From positions 1-36,604 of the forward strand of contig SKON01000201.1 of the NCBI GenBank assembly GCA_007120035.1: DNA of 36,604 nucleotides, given 5' to 3'. The DNA is from Myxococcales bacterium. Lineage in GTDB: Bacteria; Myxococcota_A; Bradymonadia; Bradymonadales; Bradymonadaceae. Below the pieces are notes generated by a model that saw only the letters and a list, made by a program, of their open reading frames with translations, was not told the origin of the DNA and did not search any database. Below are positions 16,521 through 23,809 of this stretch, one piece after another. A program made the translations under genes and the position numbers. The stretch's first letter is position 1, and each line of letters starts with the position of its first letter.

Positions 16521-16640
16521 GGAGACCGGAACATTGGGGTTGGCGGCGAAGGAGACCGGAACGTCGGGGTTGGCGGCGAAGGAGACCGGAACGTCGGGGT
16601 TTGCGGCGAAGGAGACCGGAACGTCGGGGTTTGCGGCGGG
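16521..16640 (+). repeat. Four tandem 30-bp units
   Basis: Units begin at 16521, 16551, 16581 and 16611, each starting GGAGACCGGAAC and ending near GGCGGCGAA. They differ by only a few bases. There is no spacer between units. Confidence 0.9.
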
Positions 16641-16654
16641 TCATTTTCAAGCAT

Positions 16655-16750
16655 AGTACAGGGCTCCCACGGTCCACCCCCGGCTAAAGCCAGGGGCTGG
16701 AGTGGGCAGGGCTCCGCTGGGGTCATGACCCCGCTCCGCCTGAGATGTTC
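16655..16750 (+). repeat. Double hairpin block, left arm
   Basis: It contains a stem CCCCCGGC with GCCAGGGG around loop TAAA (about 16676-16695) and the perfect 14-bp palindrome GGGGTCATGACCCC at 16719-16732. An inverted copy occupies about 16843-16945, so the two blocks could also pair with each other across the ~90-bp centre. Confidence 0.82.
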
Positions 16751-16842
16751 TCCACATAGTCGACCACTCGAGAACCAACCCGGTGCCGAGTTCGACGGTG
16801 CCGGAGTGAATCCGAGCCTGGTCCGGAACGACTCCATTCTCC

Positions 16843-16945
16843 GAAACATCTCAGGCGGAGCGGGGTCATGACCCCAGCGGAGCCCAGCCCACCGCAGCCC
16901 CCGGTTTCAACCGGGGGTGGACCGTGGGAGCCCTGAGCTATGCTT
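16843..16945 (-). repeat. Double hairpin block, right arm (inverted copy)
   Basis: The reverse complement matches the left-arm block through AGGGCTCCCACGGTCCACC and GCTCCGCCTGAGATGTT. The palindrome lies at 16862-16875. The first hairpin has stem CCCCCGGTT with AACCGGGGG, changed on both sides relative to the left arm, so pairing is kept. Confidence 0.82.
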
Positions 16946-16960
16946 GGAAATGACCCGACG

Positions 16961-17260
16961 CGAACCCCGACGTTCCGATGTCCTTCGCCGCCAACCCGGA
17001 CCGCACGAACAATTCGGCCGCGAACCCCGACGTTCCGATGTCCTTCGTCGCCAACCCGGAGGGCACGAACAATTCCGCCGCGAACCCCGACGTTCCGATG
17101 TCCTTCGTCGCCAACCCGAACGCCACGATCGATGCCGCCGCCAGCCCCCACGTTCCGGCGTCCTTCGTCGCCAACCCGGACGCCACGATCGATGCCGCCG
17201 CCAGCCCCGACGTTCCGGCGTCCTTCGTCGCCAACCCGGACGCCACGATCGATGCCGCCG
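16961..17260 (-). repeat. Five tandem 60-bp units (ten 30-bp half-units)
   Basis: Units start at 16961, 17021, 17081, 17141 and 17201. Each is two related 30-bp halves, one holding CGTTCC and one holding AACCCG. The three left units share AACAATTC or drift from it, while the right units share CGATCGATGCCGCCG; this gradient suggests recent unit duplication. One plus-strand frame is stop-free throughout. Confidence 0.9.
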
Positions 17261-17385
17261 CGAACCCCCACGCCATCACAGCGTACCCCCACGAACCGGT
17301 TCGAGTGGGTTCACTCGGTGGTTCGCGTCGCCCCCCACGAAGGTGCTACACTCCCACGGACTTCCCCGAGCTTCCGAGGAGACCG

Positions 17386-17880
17386 ATGGCACGACTGCAC
17401 ACACGACGGATAGGCCCCGGAGGGGTTTTGAGCATGGTGGTCTTCGCCGTGACCCTCCTCTTTCTGGGGCATCGATGCTACCAGGCCTTCGACCACCCCG
17501 AGGTCCGGGAAGCCCAGTGGATTCTCTGGGCCATGATCGACGAGGATCGACTCGACGAGGTGGGGTTCTTCGACGCCTATCCCGACGCTCATCCGTCGGA
17601 GTTTCTGTACTTCCTGCAGTCCCCTGAGGGCGACGAACTCTGGAGCGCTCGGTTCGACCTCCAGGAGCCCACCGACGACGGCCCGGACTATCCCTTCCGC
17701 TCCGTGACCATCGACGACCAGATCATCTCCATCCTCTTCGAGTCCGCCGAGCCCGACCTCCCGGGCCGGCAGATCGTCCTCTCCGCTGACGACCCCGCCG
17801 GGGTCCTCGTCCTCCACACCCACCTCCGGGGAGATCGCCCGGCCCGGACCGAATTGAGATGGGACTTCCCCAGAGAGTAG
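17386..17880 (+). CDS. Small membrane-anchored protein of unknown function
   Basis: 164 residues. The ATG at 17386 is chosen for its GAGGAG site 4 nt upstream and because it starts a basic N-terminus followed by one hydrophobic segment (VLSMVVFAVTLLFLGHRCY). The rest is acidic and soluble (AMIDEDRLDEVGFFDAYPDA; ILFESAEPDLPGRQIVLSADD) and probably extracytoplasmic. No family recognised. The same frame stays open upstream through the 60-bp repeats as far as the TGA at 16951, which would add a repetitive N-terminus; the ribosome-binding site argues against that. Confidence 0.78.
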   Translation: MARLHTRRIGPGGVLSMVVFAVTLLFLGHRCYQAFDHPEVREAQWILWAMIDEDRLDEVGFFDAYPDAHPSEFLYFLQSPEGDELWSARFDLQEPTDDGPDYPFRSVTIDDQIISILFESAEPDLPGRQIVLSADDPAGVLVLHTHLRGDRPARTELRWDFPRE

Positions 17881-17996
17881 GCGGCTTTGAGGTTGTTCAT
17901 GAAATGAATAGCCTTGTCCCTCCAGCAATGGTGTCCATAACCTATTCAGGTCGGCGGGAGTAACCCCGTGGACTCATGAGTTCTACCTGAGCGGAG

Positions 17997-18025
17997 TTGA
18001 TCCTCAGCGGTGGGGGCGCTAAGGT
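17997..18025 (+). promoter_or_regulatory. Possible sigma-70-type promoter for ribA
   Basis: TTGATC at 17997-18002 and TAAGGT at 18020-18025 with 17 bp between, about 110 bp before the ribA start. Both boxes are imperfect matches. In the remainder of the 255-bp gap 17881-18135 I see only a short palindrome, ACTCATGAGT. Confidence 0.35.
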
Positions 18026-18135
18026 ATCTCGGCCCTGGCGCCCTGCGCCGCGGTCGTGTGTGCATTACGGGTAGGCCCCTCATGCCCCGCAAACGATTCG
18101 ATGGCCTGCGACGATCACGCGCAACGGAGTTAACG

Positions 18136-18792
18136 ATGTCTTCCAATTTGAACGCTGCTCCCCTGGATAGCTTGAAACAGTCTCCCCGGTCTTCGACCGC
18201 CGGAGAGCTCTCTGTAGAGATCTATGCTCGGGCCTCTCTCCCCAGCCAGTACGGTCAGTTTGAGATCGTGGCCTTCACCAACAACCGGGACGGCAAAGAG
18301 CACGTGGCCGTGCTCCACGGGGAGCCTTCGGGCGCGACGGGAGTGATCACCCGGATCCACAGCGAGTGTCTGACCGGCGATGTCTTCGGCAGCCTGAAGT
18401 GCGACTGCGGGCCCCAGCTCGATCTGGCGCTGCAGGAAATCGCCGAGTCCGAGGCCGGTCTGGTGCTCTACATGCGGCAGGAGGGTCGCGGGATCGGCCT
18501 GGCCAACAAGGTCAAAGCCTACAGCCTGCAGGACCTGGGCATGGACACCGTGGAGGCGAACCACCACCTGGGGTTCGACGACGACCTGCGGGACTACGAG
18601 ATTTCGGCCCGGATGCTGGAACTTTTGGAGGTGGAGAGCATCGTGTTACTCACCAACAACCCCTCCAAGGTCGAAGGTCTGCGGGAGGCCGGCGTCGTCG
18701 TCGACGAGCGGCGTCCCATCAAGACCACCCCGAACCCCCATAACTACAACTACCTTGAGACCAAACGGCTCAAGAGCGGGCATCTGCTCTAA
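18136..18792 (+). CDS. ribA: GTP cyclohydrolase II
   Basis: 218 residues from the ATG at 18136 (GGAG 7 nt upstream). It opens the GTP imidazole ring, the first step of riboflavin synthesis, in the cytoplasm. Zinc ligands Cys78, Cys89 and Cys91 lie in SECLTGDVFGSLKCDCGPQ. YMRQEGRGIGL and LTNNPSKVEGL are family signatures. It is a stand-alone RibA without the fused DHBP synthase domain found in many bacteria; other rib genes are not nearby. An M20 hydrolase gene follows after 11 bp. No FMN riboswitch pattern was seen upstream. Confidence 0.95.
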   Translation: MSSNLNAAPLDSLKQSPRSSTAGELSVEIYARASLPSQYGQFEIVAFTNNRDGKEHVAVLHGEPSGATGVITRIHSECLTGDVFGSLKCDCGPQLDLALQEIAESEAGLVLYMRQEGRGIGLANKVKAYSLQDLGMDTVEANHHLGFDDDLRDYEISARMLELLEVESIVLLTNNPSKVEGLREAGVVVDERRPIKTTPNPHNYNYLETKRLKSGHLL

Positions 18793-18803
18793 AGGTTATA
18801 AGG

Positions 18804-20039
18804 ATGAATGCTCCCATCAGCGAGGGATTGATTCAGCGCGCCGATCAGACGATTCAGAACCACCGAGACGATCTGATCACCCTGCGGCGTCACTTCCATC
18901 GCCACCCGGAGCTGAGCCACCAGGAGTTCGAGACCACCCGGGAGATGTCCCGGCGGCTGATCGAGCTGGGCTACGAGGTGTGGGTCCGCGACGAGGGGAC
19001 GGGCCTCTTCGCCGACCTCACCCCCGACGGGTTCGACCCCGAGATCCATCCCACGGTGGCCATCCGCAGCGACATCGACGCCCTGCCCATCGAGGAGCTC
19101 AACGACGTCCCCTACAGGTCCTCCAACGACGGCGTGATGCACGCCTGCGGCCACGACGCCCACATGGCCATGGTCTACGGCAGCGGCCTGAGCTTCGCCG
19201 CCCTCCAGGACGAGCTCCCCGGCCGGATTCGCCTGATCTACCAGCACGCCGAGGAGACCGTCCCCGGCGGCGCCAACGACATGGTGGCCTTCGGCGCCGT
19301 CGACGGCGTCGACGCCGTCCTGGGTCTCCACGTCGATCCCGAGCTCCCCGTGGGCAAGATCGGGGTCCGCGACGGGGCTTTCACGGCCTCCTTTGACCTC
19401 TTCACCATCACCATCGGCGGCAAGGGAGGCCACGGCGCGAGGCCCCACCAATGCGTGGACCCCATCTTCGTGGCCACCCAGGTCGCCAACGCCCTCTACC
19501 AGTTCAAGGGCCGCAACTTCGACGCCCGGATCCCCTCGGTGCTCTCCTTAGGCACCATCCACGGCGGCACGGTCTCCAACGTGATCCCCGAGAAGGTCAA
19601 GATCACCGGCTCCATCCGCACCATCGATCCAGATCAGCGGAGCAGCCTCGAGGATCACCTCAACCGGATCATCGGCGGCATCTGCATGGCCCATAAGGCC
19701 ACCTTCGAGCTGAAGATGGAGGCCGGGGCCCCGGCCATCTACAACGATGAGATCCTCACCGACCTCTTCCGAGAGGTCGGCGCCGACCTCCTCGGCGACG
19801 ACGGCCTCTACGAGATCCCCTTGCCCAGTATGGGCGGCGAGGACTTTTCGTTTTATTGCGAGCGCGTTCCGGGGGCGATGTTTCGGTTGGGCGCGGCCAC
19901 CCGTGCCCCGGGGTACTTCCTGCACTCCCCTCACTTCGACATCGACGAGCGGGCCCTGACCATCGGCGCCCGGGTCCTCACACACTCCGCCCTCCGCCTC
20001 CTGAAGCGGGGCGTCGACGAGCTGCGGTCTCGCCACTAG
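18804..20039 (+). CDS. M20 family metallo-amidohydrolase (N-acyl amino acid/hippurate hydrolase type)
   Basis: 411 residues. It would hydrolyse an amide bond in an N-acyl amino acid or similar compound using two metal ions. Family motifs: RRHFHRHPELSHQE at the N-terminus, metal and catalytic segment MHACGHDAHMAM, QHAEETVPGG with the catalytic Glu pair, LGLHVDP, a dimerisation insert starting GGKGGHGARPHQ, and GGEDFSFY near the C-terminus. It starts 11 bp after ribA, so the two are likely co-transcribed, but no pathway link to riboflavin is evident. No signal peptide. Exact substrate unknown. Confidence 0.93.
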   Translation: MNAPISEGLIQRADQTIQNHRDDLITLRRHFHRHPELSHQEFETTREMSRRLIELGYEVWVRDEGTGLFADLTPDGFDPEIHPTVAIRSDIDALPIEELNDVPYRSSNDGVMHACGHDAHMAMVYGSGLSFAALQDELPGRIRLIYQHAEETVPGGANDMVAFGAVDGVDAVLGLHVDPELPVGKIGVRDGAFTASFDLFTITIGGKGGHGARPHQCVDPIFVATQVANALYQFKGRNFDARIPSVLSLGTIHGGTVSNVIPEKVKITGSIRTIDPDQRSSLEDHLNRIIGGICMAHKATFELKMEAGAPAIYNDEILTDLFREVGADLLGDDGLYEIPLPSMGGEDFSFYCERVPGAMFRLGAATRAPGYFLHSPHFDIDERALTIGARVLTHSALRLLKRGVDELRSRH

Positions 20040-20053
20040 CTGAGACCTCGTCC

Positions 20054-20776
20054 CTAGGAAAACCTGATCTGCCGACCCTGCTTCACCTGATCCAGGATCT
20101 GCCAGTTCTGGTACGCCAGAAGCCCCAGGATCAGAAGGACGAAGAACCCGCCGCCCTGGAAGACCACCAGGGTCAGAAGGCCGGCCGCGATCAGTGCCCC
20201 CATGGAGATCTTGATCGTGGTGATCAGCGCCGTCTGCTGGGGTCGCTTGCGGCGCAGAAAGTTCATCAGGGCCTGGCCGCCGTCCATGGGGAAGATGGGG
20301 AGCATGTTGAAGACGAACCAGAAGAAGTTGGCCAACATGGTCAAGAAAAGGAAGAACCCGAGCACTGACGCCCGGCTGCCGTCAAAGACCTGCACATAGC
20401 CCACGAAGAGAGCCAGGGCCGTCAGGGCAATGGCCAGTGTCACCGCCGGGCCGGCCAGAGCCACGACGATCCCCTGCTTGGGGGTCCGGTGGCCGCCGCG
20501 GCTGATGGCCACCCCGCCAAGACCGTGGAGGATGATCTTGGACGGCCCGAACCCGAACCGCTTGGAGGCCGCGGCGTGTCCCAGCTCGTGCAGGAGCACG
20601 CTGAAGAAGAGCACCGGCGCCCACATCAACTGGTGCAGGAAGTTATCCGGGCCCCGCAGACCGATGAACACGAAGAGGGCGATGAGGACCAGAAAGATCG
20701 GTGAGATCATGATCTCATGACCTCGGAAGGTGCCGAGGTTCCAGGTCTTTCCCGCTGTCGCCTGTCGTAAGAACAT
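20054..20776 (-). CDS. Site-2-type (M50) membrane metalloprotease
   Basis: 240 residues from the ATG at 20776. The frame extends upstream to a TTG at 20890, but that stretch does not look like protein. The zinc motif HELGH (first His near 63) lies in a hydrophobic helix, and a second site NMLPIFPMDGGQAL supplies the third ligand. Five to six hydrophobic segments are visible. No PDZ or CBS domain is present, so it belongs to the minimal M50 group. Such enzymes cleave membrane-embedded substrates, often anti-sigma factors. It is convergent with the amidohydrolase gene, 14 bp apart. Confidence 0.92.
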   Translation of the reverse strand: MFLRQATAGKTWNLGTFRGHEIMISPIFLVLIALFVFIGLRGPDNFLHQLMWAPVLFFSVLLHELGHAAASKRFGFGPSKIILHGLGGVAISRGGHRTPKQGIVVALAGPAVTLAIALTALALFVGYVQVFDGSRASVLGFFLFLTMLANFFWFVFNMLPIFPMDGGQALMNFLRRKRPQQTALITTIKISMGALIAAGLLTLVVFQGGGFFVLLILGLLAYQNWQILDQVKQGRQIRFS

Positions 20777-20931
20777 GAGAAATCCGCACAGTAAGGGGTG
20801 GAGAGCCGATAAGTGTCTCAGAGGCGGACAACGCCTCACCGTAGAAACTAATGGCGACGGCTCTCTAATCCAAGGGCCGTCGATCTTCAACCCGGCTCTT
20901 CCCTCTCGGAGAGCCGAAAGGATCAGAGGCG

Positions 20932-21840
20932 ATGACGCGATTTATCGACTTATTGGAGAGCGGTCAGCCCGGAGCGCCGTCGGAGGACGAAAGGGGTGCC
21001 GCCGAGGCGACCCGGGCGGTGATCCGCCGGGTGCAAGAGGAGGGCTTGCTAAAGACCGAGGACGCCTGGCGGCTCCACCGGGCCGAGGCTCGGAGCCTCC
21101 TGGAGGACGCCGGTCACACCCCGCCCGGCGGCTGGCGAGCCCACTGCGCCCTCTTGGGGGGCACGGGGATCCTCCGGGTGAAGGAGGACCGGTTTCTGCC
21201 CGGGCCCTACATCGACGAGGACTGGGTGGGTGACGAGGTGGCCCTTCGGGGGCACATGGTCGAGGCCTTCACCCGGTATTTGATCCCGCCGGCGGCGGCG
21301 GCGGGGCTCTTCCTGGCCATGGGGGTCCACCCCCTGTGGGGGCTTCGGCTGGCCCGTCGCCTCCACATCGACGGGGCTTTTCTGGACGTGATGGAGGGCT
21401 TCCGGGACGACGACCTCCTCCCCGAGGAGAACCTCTCGGAGCTTCGCAAAGGGGTGTTCGCGGCGCTCTCCGTGGTGGTCAGCGCTCTGCGGCGGCTGGA
21501 CTCCGAGGCCCGGTACTCCACGGAGGCGCTGACGGGGTTGATCGGGGAGGCCCTTACTTACGGGGCCGGGCAGATCGAGGACGCAGAAGAGGGCCTCCCG
21601 GTGATCATCGGCGGCGTCTGCGACGAGGTCGTCTCCGACCGCACCCGAGAGCTCGCCGCACGAGAGATCCTCGAGGCGCTGCTCGTGCCGTCGCGGCTGA
21701 TCCGCCGGTTCGATGACGGGACCTTCTCCGTGGCCGGGGCCGTGCTCCATCGTCTGCGAGTGGGCCATCTCGGGCCCGACGCCCAGCGGACCTGGTTGCA
21801 GTGCTTTCTGGTGGATCGCTCCGGGGTTCTTGTGGCATAA
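20932..21840 (+). CDS. Protein of unknown function (mostly helical)
   Basis: 302 residues, no signal peptide. The N-terminal third is charged (AEATRAVIRRVQEEGLLKTE). The middle has a moderately hydrophobic stretch (LIPPAAAAGLFLAMGVHPLW), and the C-terminal third is mixed. No motif recognised. The start is preceded by AGAGG only two bases away, so the exact start is uncertain. It lies upstream of a response regulator in the same orientation (115-bp gap), which hints at a shared signalling role but does not establish one. Confidence 0.75.
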   Translation: MTRFIDLLESGQPGAPSEDERGAAEATRAVIRRVQEEGLLKTEDAWRLHRAEARSLLEDAGHTPPGGWRAHCALLGGTGILRVKEDRFLPGPYIDEDWVGDEVALRGHMVEAFTRYLIPPAAAAGLFLAMGVHPLWGLRLARRLHIDGAFLDVMEGFRDDDLLPEENLSELRKGVFAALSVVVSALRRLDSEARYSTEALTGLIGEALTYGAGQIEDAEEGLPVIIGGVCDEVVSDRTRELAAREILEALLVPSRLIRRFDDGTFSVAGAVLHRLRVGHLGPDAQRTWLQCFLVDRSGVLVA

Positions 21841-21955
21841 TTACAAAAGGTTACTGCCCAAAACTCTTTCTGCGAATTTCCCCAAGATCTTCGTGGACCT
21901 GGCCCTGATGGTGCTCATCTTCCCGATGTTGCGCGCCATCTCGTGAGAGAATCCC

Positions 21956-22357
21956 ATGGATTCCGCCATCTCCACAACCAGAAGCGGCCGGGTCGCCGTG
22001 GTCGATGATGAGCCCATGATCGGCGACGTGGTGCAGCGGACCCTCCGAAAGGTCTACGAGGTCTCTCTCTTCGAGGGAGAAGGGGGCCTCGTGAAGAGCC
22101 TCTCGGAGGGTCAGCGCTACGATCTGATCCTCTGTGATCTCTTTCTGGCCGGGAGCTCGGGGCGTGGGGTCTTCGAACGTCTCCACGCAGAGTGGCCCGA
22201 CCAGGCCGAACGGATCGTGTTTATGAGCGGGGTCAGCAGCGAGGAAGAGTGGCGCGAGATCGTGGGCGATCTGGGGCGAGAGTTTTTGAAGAAGCCCTTT
22301 TCGCTGGAGGCGTTACGGGACCTCGCTGATCGCTACGTCGCCGCCGCTCAAGGGTGA
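21956..22357 (+). CDS. Single-domain response regulator receiver protein
   Basis: 133 residues. CheY-like receiver domain with acidic pocket Asp17-Asp18, phosphoacceptor Asp61 (ILCDLFL), the conserved hydroxyl residue in FMSGV and Lys in EFLKKPFS. No output domain, so it acts by protein contact in a phosphorelay. No histidine kinase gene adjoins it. Its last 10 bp overlap the end of the convergent lipoprotein gene. Confidence 0.94.
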   Translation: MDSAISTTRSGRVAVVDDEPMIGDVVQRTLRKVYEVSLFEGEGGLVKSLSEGQRYDLILCDLFLAGSSGRGVFERLHAEWPDQAERIVFMSGVSSEEEWREIVGDLGREFLKKPFSLEALRDLADRYVAAAQG

Positions 22358-23145
22358 AACTCCTCGACCTCGAGGTCCGGCCGGAACGTAAGTCCTGAGA
22401 GCTCCACAATGGACTCCGGGTCTGTGGACTCGATGTCGGCGAAGGTCCGGATTCGGGTGGCCAGCGAGATCGACCCCACCTCTTCGTAGGTGTCGTAGGT
22501 AAGGAACCGCGACCGGCGTTCCTCGGTCTCGGGGTACCGCACCGCTCCCAAAAGGTGGGACTCGCCATGGAGGTAGATCTCCAGGGTATCGAAGAGGTCC
22601 AGAGAGTCCGAGGCCGTGGCTCGGAGGTGATGGTGGGTTTCCCCGGCCACTTCCACGTCGCCCAGGGATTCCAGGGTGATGCCTGGCCCGGAGAGGAGGA
22701 AGGGCAGCGCCACCAGCGCCAGGGTGTCAAAGGCGTCGCCGTCGCTCGTCACGGTGCGGGCGTCCTCATCGTCTGTGGGCCACGCCACTACCCGGGCCGA
22801 CCAGGTGTCCACGAAGTAGCCCCGTTCTTCAGAGGTGTGGGCCGCCGTGAATGACAGCGGGCCCGAGAGGAAGAAGCCGCTCAACCCGCCGTGGGCCTCG
22901 ATGGAGGCCCAGAGGAGCTCCCCGGCGTCGGTGACGAGCTGCTCTTCGGCGTCGAGCACCCGGGACTCCACCCAGTGGGGGTCCGGGGTCGCGAGCTCCG
23001 GCTCCGGATCCGTGGCCTGCAGCGCCGGTCCCCGGACCTGCTCTTCGACGGTCTCATCTTCCTCATTGCCCTGCCGGTCTTCACAGGCCGACAAGGCCAG
23101 GAGTGAAAGAGCAAGGAGCAGGGCGGCGGGCGCGAGAGGTCTCAT
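22348..23145 (-). CDS. Lipoprotein of unknown function
   Basis: 265 residues. Signal peptide with lipobox LSLLALSAC, then an acidic linker and a beta-rich domain. A segment ELLWASIEAHGGLSGFF resembles the start of lipoprotein-binding-like folds used for periplasmic lipid or cofactor handling; this is only a resemblance. Its ATG overlaps the stop of the isochorismatase-like gene upstream (ATGA), so the pair is one transcript with coupled translation. Confidence 0.85.
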   Translation of the reverse strand: MRPLAPAALLLALSLLALSACEDRQGNEEDETVEEQVRGPALQATDPEPELATPDPHWVESRVLDAEEQLVTDAGELLWASIEAHGGLSGFFLSGPLSFTAAHTSEERGYFVDTWSARVVAWPTDDEDARTVTSDGDAFDTLALVALPFLLSGPGITLESLGDVEVAGETHHHLRATASDSLDLFDTLEIYLHGESHLLGAVRYPETEERRSRFLTYDTYEEVGSISLATRIRTFADIESTDPESIVELSGLTFRPDLEVEEFHP

Positions 23146-23699
23146 CGGATCATCCGGGAGAAGCGCTTGAACTCGGGATGCTCGGCGGTCCGCAGGGCGT
23201 CGAAGATCAGGCTCTCGTAGTTGAGGATCGTGGCCCCCAGGGCCTCCATCTGGCGCAGGGCGTTGTCCCGGTTGCGCTCATCTCGGCTGATCACGGCGTC
23301 GTAGGGGACGATCACCTCGTGGCGGCGGTGCAGGAGCTCCCGCACTGTCATGAGGACGCAGATGTGGGCCTCCATGCCACAGACCACGATCTTCTTGGGG
23401 AGCTCGATCAGGTACTGGTGAAACCCGGGGGCTCCGCAGGCGTCGAAGGTCATCTTCTCCACCCGCTCGCCATCGTTCTCCTCCAGGACCTTCAAGAGCC
23501 CGGGCTCCGTGGGTCCGAGCCCCTTGGGGTACTGCTCGGTGTACACCGTGCGGGCGCCCACGACGCCGGCGAGCTCCACCAGAGAGCGGGTGGCGTGAAG
23601 CATCTTCTCGCGGCCCCCCTCGTACATGGCGGGCAGGAGTTTGTCCTGCACGTCGATCACGAGGAGGCTGCTCTTTTTCGACAGGTAGATCTCCGACAT
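23142..23699 (-). CDS. Isochorismatase-family cysteine hydrolase
   Basis: 185 residues. The catalytic triad is complete: Asp16 (LLVIDVQ), Lys82 (VEKMTFDAC) and Cys114 (GMEAHICV), with the usual cis-peptide neighbourhood before the Cys. Members hydrolyse amides or vinyl ethers (nicotinamide, N-carbamoyl compounds, isochorismate); the substrate cannot be assigned here. Cytoplasmic, no signal peptide. First gene of a two-gene operon with the lipoprotein; it is divergent from the L,D-transpeptidase gene. Confidence 0.93.
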   Translation of the reverse strand: MSEIYLSKKSSLLVIDVQDKLLPAMYEGGREKMLHATRSLVELAGVVGARTVYTEQYPKGLGPTEPGLLKVLEENDGERVEKMTFDACGAPGFHQYLIELPKKIVVCGMEAHICVLMTVRELLHRRHEVIVPYDAVISRDERNRDNALRQMEALGATILNYESLIFDALRTAEHPEFKRFSRMIR

Positions 23700-23724
23700 G
23701 GCGTCTCCTGGTTGGGCAAAAAAT

Positions 23725-23753
23725 TTGGGAAGGCCCGGTGTTACAGGTACAAT
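23725..23753 (+). promoter_or_regulatory. Sigma-70-type promoter for the L,D-transpeptidase gene
   Basis: TTGGGA at 23725-23730 and TACAAT at 23748-23753, separated by exactly 17 bp, about 57 bp before the ATG at 23810. The -10 box matches the consensus in 5 of 6 positions. Confidence 0.6.
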
Positions 23754-23809
23754 CTAGTCCCGCACAGGCTACCGATCGCCTCCGGAGGCGGCAAGCATAC
23801 CTGGAACCG

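Larger units (their letters stand above)
16473..17307. mobile_element. Composite element with inverted leader-array-hairpin arms (about 835 bp)
   Basis: It fills the gap after the helicase stop. Left arm (+): leader 16473-16500, 30-bp array 16521-16640, hairpin block 16655-16750. Right arm (inverted): hairpin block about 16843-16945, 60-bp array 16961-17260, leader 17271-17307. The centre (about 16752-16841) is unrelated to either arm. No transposase is encoded, so if mobile it would be non-autonomous. The noncoding leader is shared with the element at 9697, and the hairpin and 30-bp units with the synthase linker. The 'mobile' label is inference; direct target duplications were not found. 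Confidence 0.6.

Noticed and set aside
16521-17260. CRISPR-like arrays (30-bp and 60-bp direct repeats)
   Set aside because: Units are directly adjacent with no unique spacers between them, and no cas genes are present; these are tandem arrays.
17881-18135. FMN riboswitch upstream of ribA
   Set aside because: None of the conserved RFN-element blocks could be found in this gap.
21841-21955. Short hydrophobic peptide (ends FVDLALMVLIFPMLRAIS) between two genes
   Set aside because: Its frame runs out of the preceding gene in a different register and it has no ribosome-binding site; too little evidence for a gene.
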